A stretch of 18,044 nt of DNA, taken from an uncultured Prevotella sp. (lineage in GTDB: Bacteria; Bacteroidota; Bacteroidia; Bacteroidales; Bacteroidaceae). A model generated the notes under the pieces. That model saw nothing but the letters and a program-made list of their open reading frames with translations, did not search any database and was not told the origin of the DNA. Location: the NCBI GenBank assembly GCA_934230685.1, contig CAKQFF010000026.1, forward strand, positions 1-18,044, in the 5' to 3' direction. Positions 9,927 to 17,219 of this stretch are shown in pieces. Each line of letters opens with the position of its first letter. Positions within the stretch are counted from its first letter, which is position 1. The position numbers and the translations under genes were made by a program.

Positions 9927-11645
9927 TTACTTGTTCACGACAACTTTCTTCATCTTCACACTACCATCCGAGTAGGTAGTTGCCTTGATATAGATACCCG
10001 ACTGCAACTTGTTTACAGCACGTCCACCAAGATCATAGTAGCGAGCTGTTTCCACAGTCTTGTCGCTTATAGTCTTATCCACACCCGATGTGCCATCATC
10101 CCATATGGCAGGCTCAGAATAATGTGACACGCCATCGCTGTCAACATAAAACTCTGTCAAGGCAACCTTCTTGAAATCTGTAAGGTAGAAATAAATCACA
10201 CGGCGTCCCTTGTAGGTCTGGAAGTCTTCGTTGTCGACAAATCCGTAAGGCACATCTGTCATTTCCTCATCGATATTAACATACTCATCGGGATAGAACA
10301 CATATTCCTCGTCGTCGAAACTCAGATTGTAATATACGCGACGTGTGTCGAGGAACTCGCCCTTGGCTGTGGCATTTGAAAGAACTGCCTCAATATAGCT
10401 ATAGCCGTATGTCTCATAGTAATCCTCCACACTGTAGATAGTAGGCTTTGCTGGAGCTGCCTTCACTTCTACAAAAGGAGTGAGCTCAGGGTTCTTGAAT
10501 CCCTTGAGAGTATTCACCTTGGTATTGCCGCCATTTACACTAAGATAACTGTTTTCGCCTAAAAAATGGTCGTTGGTTGCATCATAGTCGAACACAAAGT
10601 CGTTCTTGAAATAGGTGCTGTCCTCATAGGCATTACCATATGTTGGCACTCTCTTCCAACCCATTGACTTGAAGTAGTTGAAATAGCGTGCGGCAGCATA
10701 CTTGTCGGCTGTTGAGAGACCCATGTACTGTCCGCTCTTGATTGTAAGCTTGTTGTCGGCAAGCGTTCCCTTAGCATAAACCTGGTCGTCATGACCTGTC
10801 AGATCGCTTAAGTAATAATCGTTGCCGTCGTTGTAGAGCTTAACAAGCTGTCGCTTTATCATCAGAGTGTCAGTACCATCCTCATATGTGCCGTAAGTCA
10901 TCACATAGTCCTTAGCGGATGCCGATTCTGGCAAAGTGACAGCAACATCTGTTTGAGGTGAGAGTATCTTGCGGTATTCGCCGAATCCTGTCCACTCACC
11001 ATCAGAATAGAACAGACCAAGACCTGAATATCCATTGTCGTTCTGCATAATAATTGAGTCGTTGCGCACAACCATCTTGAGTGTAGGATTGTCAAGGTCT
11101 ATAGCCCAGAAGTTCTGACCATAATCCTCTACATATCCATATTTCATCTTGCACGCATAGCAGACATTCTCCTCGTAGGTGGATGTGGCTGCCTCATAAT
11201 ATATTGGCTGAGCCTCAACTGAGATAGTGTCGCCTTCCACCGAACCTTTAAGCCATGAGTTGGTGGCAAACTGGCTGAAAGGATTCTTTATGTAGAAGTA
11301 GCCATCATCGCCATACACCACATCTACCGCACGTCCCATGTCGGTAGCGGGAAGTATATAATTGAATATGGAATAATAGCCGCCAAGATTTCCCACAAGA
11401 GTCTTCAACTCACCTGCAGGCTGTTCGGTTACTAAGTCAAAAGGAGCTGACTTCATTACTGACTTTCGTTTAGGCTCGCCCTTCTTCTGACGCACTAACG
11501 TAGGCTTCTGTGTAGCTGCGGCATCCAATGAATGTGTTTTCAAGAATTCCTGTAACTGCGCTTCGACAACAATAGTTTTCTGTGCAAATGATGTTGCTGC
11601 AACAAATGTCGAGACAACTGCTAAGATTAAGTATCTCTTCTTCAT
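9927..11645 (-). CDS. secreted protein of unknown function with C-terminal sorting-like tail
   Basis: Predicted exported protein of 572 residues. A signal peptide covers about residues 1-21 (KKR start, hydrophobic core, SFA then Q). A basic low-complexity stretch (RQKKGEPKRKS) lies near residues 53-63. The rest is rich in Tyr, Asp and Thr and looks like beta-strand modules, with two related phrases: LKGSVEGDTISVEAQPIYY and AKGTLADNKLTIKSGQYMG. The tail from about residue 531 (ARYYDLGGRAVN...SGIYIKATTYSDG...KKVVVNK) is of the same kind as in the neighbouring secreted proteins and suggests type IX-like export. I recognise no enzyme family. It is the first gene of a likely two-gene minus-strand operon, with a promoter at 11686-11714, divergent from the M6 protease. 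ATG at 11643-11645 is followed directly by the signal peptide, which fixes the start. Confidence 0.8.
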   Translation of the reverse strand: MKKRYLILAVVSTFVAATSFAQKTIVVEAQLQEFLKTHSLDAAATQKPTLVRQKKGEPKRKSVMKSAPFDLVTEQPAGELKTLVGNLGGYYSIFNYILPATDMGRAVDVVYGDDGYFYIKNPFSQFATNSWLKGSVEGDTISVEAQPIYYEAATSTYEENVCYACKMKYGYVEDYGQNFWAIDLDNPTLKMVVRNDSIIMQNDNGYSGLGLFYSDGEWTGFGEYRKILSPQTDVAVTLPESASAKDYVMTYGTYEDGTDTLMIKRQLVKLYNDGNDYYLSDLTGHDDQVYAKGTLADNKLTIKSGQYMGLSTADKYAAARYFNYFKSMGWKRVPTYGNAYEDSTYFKNDFVFDYDATNDHFLGENSYLSVNGGNTKVNTLKGFKNPELTPFVEVKAAPAKPTIYSVEDYYETYGYSYIEAVLSNATAKGEFLDTRRVYYNLSFDDEEYVFYPDEYVNIDEEMTDVPYGFVDNEDFQTYKGRRVIYFYLTDFKKVALTEFYVDSDGVSHYSEPAIWDDGTSGVDKTISDKTVETARYYDLGGRAVNKLQSGIYIKATTYSDGSVKMKKVVVNK

Positions 11646-11685
11646 TTCTTTTTGTTATTTGTTCAACCTTATTAGCTATTTTTTG

Positions 11686-11714
11686 CAAAGGTATACATAT
11701 TTATTTATCCAAAC
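11686..11714 (-). promoter_or_regulatory. promoter of the 11645 to 8635 operon
   Basis: On the minus strand TTTG (complement of 11711-11714) is followed after 17 bases by TACCTTTG (complement of 11686-11693). The leader to the ATG at 11645 is about 33 bases. It shares the 209-bp AT-rich spacer 11646-11854 with the divergent promoter of the M6 gene; nothing else is evident in that spacer. Confidence 0.65.
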
Positions 11715-11794
11715 AATAAAATCACAAGAAATTTTATCATTTAGTAATATTTTCCTGTGTTTTACTTTCTTTTTTACATACTTACATATATTTA

Positions 11795-11826
11795 TTTGTC
11801 TATTTAATATGTTTGGTTTATCTTTG
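11795..11826 (+). promoter_or_regulatory. promoter of the M6 metalloprotease gene
   Basis: TTTG at 11795-11798, 20 bases of spacer, then TATCTTTG at 11819-11826: a near-ideal Bacteroidetes promoter. Predicted transcription starts about 20 bases before the ATG at 11855. No Shine-Dalgarno sequence is visible. Confidence 0.7.
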
Positions 11827-11854
11827 CAAACAAAAAGTATAAACCGTATAGAAT

Positions 11855-13588
11855 ATGAAAAAGAAATTATTATCACTCTCTATAGCCTTGATGCTTGGCA
11901 TGGATGTAGCAATGGCTGTACCTGCCCGTCCTGGAAAGATACGCATACAGCAACCTAACGGAACATACCTGACTATTGAGCTTCGCGGAGACGAATACTC
12001 ACATACTGCTTACACCGAGGATGGCTATCCGCTGGCTTTAGACAGCCAAGGAAAACAATATGAGTATGCTTCGGTATGCGACGGTAAGCTGGTTGCCTCT
12101 GGCATTATGGCTACCGATATAGACTGTCGTACTGAAGCAGCTAACAAGTATCTTAAGAATTTCGACAAGAATAGCCTTATAATATATAATAAGGTGCAAC
12201 ATGACCAAGCCGAGACAATACGGGCGAAACAAAAAGCCAAGGCTGTGGAGAAGCGCAGCTTAGGCGACACCCGTCTGCGCATCTCAAATGTGCCAACAAC
12301 AGGAAGCCCAAAGGCTCTCGTTGTGCTTGTTGAATTTCTCGACACAAAGTTCTCAGAATATGTTGGCAACGCAAAGTCTTTTTATACCGACTTACTCAAC
12401 AAACCCAACTATAGTAATGAATATGGTGCGTCGGGTAGTGCCTTCGACTTCTATAAGGCAAGCTCCAACGGACTTTACACACCTGAGTTTGATGTGTATG
12501 GTCCGGTGACTGTGAGCCAGCAGGAATCATTCTATGCCGGAACATCAGGCCAGGCAAATGTAGCGCTTATGGTGTATGAAGTGGTAAAGAAAATCGACAA
12601 GGAAGTGGATTTCTCTCAATACGATACTGATGGCGACGGCGAAGTGGACAACATGTACATATTCTATGCAGGCAAGGGACAGGCAGATACAGGCACATCA
12701 GGACTTATATGGCCTCATAACGCATGGGTGAGTCTGTCGGGCTACAATATCGAGAAAGACGGAGTCGTCATCGACCGCTATGCTTGCAGTTCGGAGCTTA
12801 ACGGAAAGAAAGGCACACCATTGGGAGTTGGCACCTTTGTGCATGAGTTCGGACATGTATTGGGCATTCCCGACCTCTACGACACCGAGGCTCAGTTTAC
12901 ATCTGGCTATACCGTAGGCAAATGGGACACTATGTGCAACGGAAGCTACAACAACGAGCAGAACACTCCACCACTCTACTCTTCCTACGAGCGATATGCC
13001 TTAGGATGGATTAAACCTACTGTGCTCGACCCCTCGGAAACGAAGAAGGAGACACTCAATCCTCTTGCCGATGAGAACAAGGCTTTTCTTGTACCAGTAC
13101 CTAATAAAGACTCTGAATACTTTCTTCTTGAAAACCGACAACAGAAAGGATGGGACGAGTATCTGCCGGGGCACGGTCTGATTGTGTGGCACATCGACGA
13201 GAACAAGGATGCGTGGATGAAGAATGCCGTGAATAATGCTCTCAGCAATCCCGCAGGGCACAAGTGCATTGACATTGTAAAAGCCGACGGGATGGCTACA
13301 CGCGACACAGAGGACGGCGACGCTTTTCCTGGAACGGGAAACATTACTCATGGTTCTTTCCAATCATGGGCCAACAAGAAGATATTCAACATTACGGATA
13401 TTTCTGAAGATGGCGACATTCTTGCATTCACAATTGGAGACGGTTCTACCGGCATTTCATCTATATCCGTTAATGACTTAAAAGAAGGTCCTGTATACAG
13501 TCTCGACGGCACACGCATTGCCGACAATGCCAAGAATCTGCCTAAGGGTATTTATATAAATGGAGGAAAGAAAATTGTGGTACGTTGA
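11855..13588 (+). CDS. secreted M6-family zinc metalloprotease (immune inhibitor A type)
   Basis: Exported zinc endopeptidase of 577 residues related to the InhA/M6 group. Signal peptide about 1-21 (cleavage after AMA). A propeptide-like region follows (about 25-110), with the family phrases QPNGTYLTIELRGDEYSH, EDGYPL and YEYA. The catalytic domain holds the zinc motif H330-E331-F-G-H334-V-L-G-I-P-D340, of the HExxHxxGxxD kind, and a downstream Met-turn candidate in GKWDTMCNGSY. A calcium-binding-like loop DTDGDGEVD lies at 257-265. EYFLLENRQQKGWDEYLPGH and GLIVWHIDE are further M6 landmarks. The C-terminal 33 residues (VYSLDGTRI...KGIYINGGKKIVVR) are a sorting-like tail shared with the neighbours. 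Secreted proteases of this class degrade host proteins in other bacteria; that role is inferred. All key residues are present and the frame is intact. Confidence 0.93.
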   Translation: MKKKLLSLSIALMLGMDVAMAVPARPGKIRIQQPNGTYLTIELRGDEYSHTAYTEDGYPLALDSQGKQYEYASVCDGKLVASGIMATDIDCRTEAANKYLKNFDKNSLIIYNKVQHDQAETIRAKQKAKAVEKRSLGDTRLRISNVPTTGSPKALVVLVEFLDTKFSEYVGNAKSFYTDLLNKPNYSNEYGASGSAFDFYKASSNGLYTPEFDVYGPVTVSQQESFYAGTSGQANVALMVYEVVKKIDKEVDFSQYDTDGDGEVDNMYIFYAGKGQADTGTSGLIWPHNAWVSLSGYNIEKDGVVIDRYACSSELNGKKGTPLGVGTFVHEFGHVLGIPDLYDTEAQFTSGYTVGKWDTMCNGSYNNEQNTPPLYSSYERYALGWIKPTVLDPSETKKETLNPLADENKAFLVPVPNKDSEYFLLENRQQKGWDEYLPGHGLIVWHIDENKDAWMKNAVNNALSNPAGHKCIDIVKADGMATRDTEDGDAFPGTGNITHGSFQSWANKKIFNITDISEDGDILAFTIGDGSTGISSISVNDLKEGPVYSLDGTRIADNAKNLPKGIYINGGKKIVVR

Positions 13589-13610
13589 AAGTGTATAGAT
13601 TATGAAATAA

Positions 13611-13671
13611 AAAGAGGCGTCTCGCCAACAATACAACCCACATGATTGTATAGTTGAGGAGACGCCTCTTT
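13611..13671. terminator. long bidirectional terminator hairpin after the M6 gene
   Basis: AAAGAGGCGTCTC (13611-13623) pairs perfectly with GAGACGCCTCTTT (13659-13671). Inside, CAACAATACAA pairs with TTGTATAGTTG apart from one mismatch, so nearly the whole 61 bases fold, with a 9-base loop. It lies 22 bases after the protease stop. On the minus strand the stem is followed by TTTTTATTT, the better U-tract, so it can also end leftward transcripts. Confidence 0.85.
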
Positions 13672-13677
13672 AATATC

Positions 13678-13711
13678 TCTGAATTATTTACTTTTACTTC
13701 TGAATCATTTA
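13678..13711. repeat. pair of 13-bp direct repeats 21 bp apart
   Basis: TCTGAATTATTTA (13678-13690) and TCTGAATCATTTA (13699-13711) differ at one position and start 21 bp apart. No promoter is evident at this place. They could be a small duplication or a protein-binding pair. Confidence 0.5.
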
Positions 13712-13734
13712 TCGCTTATTCGCCCATCACCTTC

Positions 13735-13812
13735 TTAGGCGAATCCCTTAGCGAACACCTGACAAAGAAGACAGGCAAGGAGTGTGACTGATCCTACAAT
13801 CCAATTGTTCAT
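13735..13812 (-). CDS. possible 25-residue hydrophobic peptide
   Basis: An ATG-started frame of 25 codons reads MNNWIVGSV, then TLLACLLCQVFA, then KGFA and stop. It forms one hydrophobic segment followed by a lysine, like small membrane peptides or a signal-peptide remnant. The same frame stays open upstream of the ATG back to about 13898, through WFFFRNGHTGAADFGS, so the ATG may not be the true start, or this may be the tail of a decayed gene. The bidirectional hairpin at 13611-13671 would end its transcript. No Shine-Dalgarno sequence or good promoter is seen. I do not recognise it; it may be non-coding. Confidence 0.25.
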   Translation of the reverse strand: MNNWIVGSVTLLACLLCQVFAKGFA

Positions 13813-13900
13813 ACTGCCGAAATCGGCTGCACCAGTGTGCCCGTTGCGGAAAAAGAACCATTTGGTTGGTAGTATAAGAACGAAAGTGTAACTTTGCCAT
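13748..13900 (-). pseudogene. fragment resembling the N terminus of an IS1182-like transposase
   Basis: The frame from the ATG at 13898-13900 begins MAKLHFRSYTTNQMVLFPQ. This looks like the conserved first 19 residues of IS1182-like transposases of Bacteroidetes, which I recall as beginning 'MAK..F..Y..NQ..LFP'. After that the frame continues as Arg/Cys/Ser-rich sequence unlike a transposase and stops at 13748. So at most about 57 bases of transposase coding sequence remain (13844-13900), and the rest is deleted or replaced. It sits between two terminator hairpins, in a gap with no intact gene, as expected of a decayed insertion. The family call is from memory of the motif only, and the match is short. 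Confidence 0.45.
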
Positions 13901-13930
13901 AGTTAAATTTTTTCTATGGTCTAAAGTTAC
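13888..13930 (-). promoter_or_regulatory. hairpin enclosing the start codon of the transposase-like fragment
   Basis: GTAACTTT (13888-13895) pairs with AAAGTTAC (13923-13930), and CCATAG (13897-13902) with CTATGG (13914-13919), around an 11-base AT loop. On the minus-strand RNA the ATG at 13900-13898 lies in the inner stem. A hairpin that hides a transposase start is a known way for IS elements to limit translation of read-through RNA. It might equally be part of an element end. Confidence 0.55.
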
Positions 13931-13948
13931 AAAAACTTTTAGACATAG

Positions 13949-13990
13949 CAAAGCCCTGGCTTGTGAAAGTCAGGGCTTTGTGATTTTTTA
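13949..13990 (+). terminator. hairpin terminator upstream of the IS-like fragment
   Basis: CAAAGCCCTG (13949-13958) pairs with CAGGGCTTTG (13971-13980). Extra inner pairs (GCTT with AAGT, including one G-T) leave a GTGA tetraloop. TGATTTTTT follows on the plus strand. In the other direction the U-tract is poor, so the plus strand is the better fit. What plus-strand transcript it would end is unclear. It may also slow leftward transcripts leaving the BspA-like gene. Confidence 0.7.
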
Positions 13991-14028
13991 AGAATAAGAG
14001 AGTTTTGACACACCCTCCTCTAAAACTA

Positions 14029-14046
14029 AAAAAAACGCACGTTTTA
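14029..14046 (-). terminator. weak terminator at the end of the BspA-like gene
   Basis: On the minus strand AAAAC-GTGC-GTTTT is followed by more Ts, eight in total. The five-pair stem overlaps the stop codon at 14044-14046. It is short and AT-rich, so termination may be partial. Confidence 0.35.
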
Positions 14047-16905
14047 GCGACATACTATTTTCATTGTCTTGTTTCCCTTCTTTACGATGTTTATTCCTTT
14101 CTGTAAATTTTGGATGCGTCGACCATTTACATCATAGTATTCTGCTTCTGCATCGTTGAGCAAGTCGATGACATTTGTATTTTCTATTCCCGTGGTTTTA
14201 TCATTTACGCTGATGTTGAGCGATGGTGCATGCTTAACGTCAGCTTGTTCTTGTGGTTGAATGTAGGCACGGAACGCTGCCAACTTAACTCCAGAGGCCA
14301 CTTGCTTGTAGTTGCTTACAAGACGGAACTGGTTGTTGGCAATGAAATAGCAGTCGTCGGCAAGTTCCATATTGGTGAATGTTCCCATCAGGCGGTTGCC
14401 GGTGTTTGTATTCTTTGGTTCCTTTACAGCTTGCGCATTCTCTACATTGTTTATGAGGATATCTGTCTGCGTATTATCCTTCTTGCGAATGACAACAGGT
14501 TGTCCTGCCTCTACCGTACCATTCTCTATTAGCTCAAGCACAACACTCTCGTTGCCAATATTCTGCAAGGTGTAGAAGTTGCAGGTGTTAGTCTCGGATG
14601 TTGGGTCGATGGTGAATGGTAGACAGAGAGTTCCCCATTCCGACTTCACAGCTCGTGCATATGAAGCTGAAGTAACGTTGCAGTCTTCGTAGAGCGTATA
14701 TGCCTTGCTGTCGTCCAAAGGCAGCGCGTCGATGGTGAGCGGGTTGCCCGTGGCTCCAATGATCTCATTGCCATTCGTACCCACCTTCTTGGTGAGATAA
14801 CCCGACTTGTAGTTGGCGTAAGTCTCATTTTTCTTTGTTGGCTCGAAGGAGATAGCGCCTTTCAGTGACAGGCAGTTGCGGAACATATTTGAACTTTTGA
14901 CACTATATGGGATTTTGAAATGATCGCTGACATAGATAGTCCGAAGCGCGGAGCATCCGTCAAACATATCAGTAACAGAATTTGCCCCACGAGTGTCGAA
15001 ACTGGAAAGATCAAGCGTTTGAAGGCTACTGCATCCTTGGAACATAGCATCCAAGGACATTTGGTTCTTATCAGTTGTAAACTTGGATACGTCAAGAGAG
15101 CTAAGACTACTGCAACCATTGAACATGTAGTAGAACCCATCCTTTCGCACATTCCTCGTATTGAAGTGAGACAAATCGAGCGTCTTCAAACTTGAGCAGC
15201 CATAGAACATTCCGTACATGTTTGTCACATTCTCCGTATTAAAACTAGAAATGTTGAGATCATGGAGTTTTGTGCATCCATTGAACATATTGCTCATATT
15301 TTCTACTTTCTCTGTGTTGAAATGGGACAGGTCGAGCGTTTCGAGGTTCGAGCACTGGTCAAACATCTCGTTCATATACGTGACGTTGGACGTGTTGAGG
15401 TTTTCGATACCCTCTATGCTGGTAAGATTCGTACAACCACTAAACCATTTGGAGCACGTCCAGTGGGTTTCATCCCGGAAACCAGCTTTGAAGACCACCT
15501 TCTTAATTTCTGCCGCATGGGTGTTCCAATCCGGATGAGTTCCAGTGCCCAAATCAAGGATGTTGACGCCCCCGGGCTTCGTGGCGCCGCGATGGAAGGA
15601 GAGCGTGCCGGTTGGCGCATCCCATCGCACCCAACTGGCAGTAGCGGCCGTGAGATAACCTCCCGCTCCCGTGTGAGCCATCTCCTTATCTATCTTAGCA
15701 GGGTTAAAGTTTGGCAGATTAACACATCCGTCAAAAACCGAAAAATCTACGGTTACTTTATCTGTAGTAAATGCAGAAGAGACATAGATCTTCTTGAGGT
15801 TTTCGCATTGATCAAACGCATTGGGCATGGATTCCATTTTGGGCGTTGCAAACGAGGAGAGATCAAGCGTTTCAAGCTTCGTACATGAGAAGAACATCCC
15901 AGTCATAGATATCATGTTCTCCGTATCAAAACTGCTTAAATCAACACTTTCAAGGTTAGTACATCCTTCAAACATGCTTTGCATGTCAGTCACCTTTCTG
16001 GTATCGAAACTGCTGAGATCGAGACTCCGAAGTGACGAGCATTTTTTGAACATTGATGACATTTCCGTCACATTTGCAGTATTAAAGCCAGGGAGATCGA
16101 GACTACGAAGTGACGAGCAATTATTGAACATTCCTTGCATAGTGGTCACGTTTTCGGTATTAAAACTGGAGACATCGAGCGTTTCAAGCGTGCTACAAAT
16201 GAAGAACATATTCTTCATAGTGGTTACTTGTTCAGTTTTAAAATCAGTAAGAACGAGTTTGGAAAGCGCCTTACAACCATAGAACATCTCTTTCATGTCT
16301 TTCACGTTTTCAGAATTAGAACCGGATAGATCGAGTTCGGTAAGGCTTTCGCAACCTTTGAACGTTGCATCGAGATCAGTCACGCTGCTGGCTATGAAAC
16401 CTTTGGGCAACTTGATTGAGCGTAGATTCGTAGCGCCATTAAACATAGTATACATGTATTTGACCTTTTTCGTATTAAAGGAAGACAAATCAAGTGTTTC
16501 CAAGCTGGTACAGTTGGAGAACATTGAATGCATATCTTCGACGTCTGACGTGTTCAAATAGTCCAAGTGCTCAATCGTTGTCAAAGCTTCGAACGACCAA
16601 AACCAGGTTCCACAATCTGTGGGCCGTACATCCTTGAAACTCTCGTCAAAGACCACGGTTTTTATTTTTTTTCTTTCAGCTGGAGTTCTCCACAAGGGTT
16701 CACCACTTAAAGGAGAAAACAGGTTGTCGGATTTCTTGTAATTCGTGCCGTAATAGACCGTGAGGGTCTGTGTCTCTTTGTCCAATCTCGTATAGATAAA
16801 AGGCTCCGACATCTGCGCCATCGCGGGCTGCAGGAGTACAAGCATCAGCAAAAGCGAGAGCGCGCATCTGCGCTGCAATAGATATTGGGTAATCTTCTTG
16901 ATCAT
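14044..16905 (-). CDS. BspA-like leucine-rich-repeat surface protein (DUF285-type repeats)
   Basis: Large exported protein of 953 residues. Signal peptide about 1-30 (QPAMA then Q). Eighteen degenerate 26-residue repeats with consensus LETLDLSSFNTENVTDMxxMFxGCSS lie in two arrays: eleven at about 115-400 and seven at about 490-690. Each array has its own N-terminal cap (LTVYYG...KKIKTVVFDESFKD near 47-92, and LSFHRG...EIKKVVFKAGFRD near 435-478), so a cap-plus-repeat module has been duplicated. Residues about 700-885 form a beta-rich domain (WGTLCLPFTI, VEAGQPVVIRKK, AAFRAYIQP) often seen in Prevotella proteins of this kind. Residues about 921-953 (AEYYDVNGRRI...KGINIVKKG...KIVCR) are a sorting-like tail. 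BspA proteins bind fibronectin, fibrinogen and other bacteria; a role in adhesion is inferred. It follows a 55-codon gene by 77 bases and probably shares its promoter. Confidence 0.93.
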   Translation of the reverse strand: MIKKITQYLLQRRCALSLLLMLVLLQPAMAQMSEPFIYTRLDKETQTLTVYYGTNYKKSDNLFSPLSGEPLWRTPAERKKIKTVVFDESFKDVRPTDCGTWFWSFEALTTIEHLDYLNTSDVEDMHSMFSNCTSLETLDLSSFNTKKVKYMYTMFNGATNLRSIKLPKGFIASSVTDLDATFKGCESLTELDLSGSNSENVKDMKEMFYGCKALSKLVLTDFKTEQVTTMKNMFFICSTLETLDVSSFNTENVTTMQGMFNNCSSLRSLDLPGFNTANVTEMSSMFKKCSSLRSLDLSSFDTRKVTDMQSMFEGCTNLESVDLSSFDTENMISMTGMFFSCTKLETLDLSSFATPKMESMPNAFDQCENLKKIYVSSAFTTDKVTVDFSVFDGCVNLPNFNPAKIDKEMAHTGAGGYLTAATASWVRWDAPTGTLSFHRGATKPGGVNILDLGTGTHPDWNTHAAEIKKVVFKAGFRDETHWTCSKWFSGCTNLTSIEGIENLNTSNVTYMNEMFDQCSNLETLDLSHFNTEKVENMSNMFNGCTKLHDLNISSFNTENVTNMYGMFYGCSSLKTLDLSHFNTRNVRKDGFYYMFNGCSSLSSLDVSKFTTDKNQMSLDAMFQGCSSLQTLDLSSFDTRGANSVTDMFDGCSALRTIYVSDHFKIPYSVKSSNMFRNCLSLKGAISFEPTKKNETYANYKSGYLTKKVGTNGNEIIGATGNPLTIDALPLDDSKAYTLYEDCNVTSASYARAVKSEWGTLCLPFTIDPTSETNTCNFYTLQNIGNESVVLELIENGTVEAGQPVVIRKKDNTQTDILINNVENAQAVKEPKNTNTGNRLMGTFTNMELADDCYFIANNQFRLVSNYKQVASGVKLAAFRAYIQPQEQADVKHAPSLNISVNDKTTGIENTNVIDLLNDAEAEYYDVNGRRIQNLQKGINIVKKGNKTMKIVCR
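14836..16563 (-). repeat. 78-bp coding repeat arrays of the BspA-like gene
   Basis: Two arrays of degenerate 78-bp units (about 15706-16563 and 14836-15447), separated by the second cap module. Neighbouring units are sometimes nearly identical at DNA level: GAGACTCCGAAGTGACGAGC near 16020-16040 recurs as GAGACTACGAAGTGACGAGC near 16098-16118. Such identity allows recombination between units and repeat-number change. Confidence 0.85.
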
Positions 16906-16982
16906 AATATAATGTTTTTTGTTAAGTTTCTGTGCGCTATGGCAACTTGGTTGATTTTATAGATAATAGAGTATTGTTGAGG

Positions 16983-17150
16983 CTACTCACCCCATAGATA
17001 TCGATCAGAGTCTAATGTTAGTCCCTCATTTTCTATATCCCCGCTGTCATTCATCTGTTTGTTGCTAACTGTTACCGAGTTTGTTAACAGCAAACATGCC
17101 TCTGTTTCCACCACAACTATTTGCGGTTTTAGATAGTCTTTTTTCTTCAT
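16983..17150 (-). CDS. small 55-residue protein of the 'MKKKxYxKPxIxVVExE' type
   Basis: ATG at 17148-17150 opens a 55-codon frame ending at TAG (16983-16985). The protein begins MKKKDYLKPQIVVVETEACL, continues LLTNSVTVSN and ends DSDRYLWGE: a basic start, a KP-x-I-x-VVE-x-E core, a short hydrophobic patch and an acidic tail. Bacteroidales genomes hold many such peptides with the same start and acidic or aromatic end. I know of no assigned function and see no obvious processing site. A TATTTTTG -7 box lies 43 bases upstream, and a row of direct repeats lies before that. The BspA-like gene begins 77 bases after its stop, with no terminator between, so the two are probably one operon. Too short for usual gene-length cutoffs, but promoter, composition and position all support it as real. 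Confidence 0.7.
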   Translation of the reverse strand: MKKKDYLKPQIVVVETEACLLLTNSVTVSNKQMNDSGDIENEGLTLDSDRYLWGE

Positions 17151-17192
17151 ACTTTATATTTTAAATTGTTGATTATTTAGAGCTTAATTGTA

Positions 17193-17219
17193 CAAAAATA
17201 GGAAAAAGAAGTGAAACAA
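17193..17219 (-). promoter_or_regulatory. promoter of the small-peptide/BspA-like operon
   Basis: The minus strand reads TATTTTTG (complement of 17193-17200), matching TAnnTTTG. A TTG at the complement of 17217-17219 lies 16 bases upstream as a weak -33 element. The weak -33 element touches the first direct repeat at 17219, consistent with a promoter that needs an activator. The leader is about 36 bases. Confidence 0.6.

Noticed and set aside
13664..13791. Plus-strand open frame ending SPITFLGESLSEHLTKKTGKECD
   Set aside because: No start codon in good context. It runs out of a terminator hairpin and has no recognisable family; it overlaps the minus-strand candidates and is most likely chance.
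15262..15888. Several 60-200-codon frames on the plus strand, opposite the BspA-like repeats
   Set aside because: They arise from the repeated coding DNA read backwards and share its periodicity; no promoter or start context supports them.
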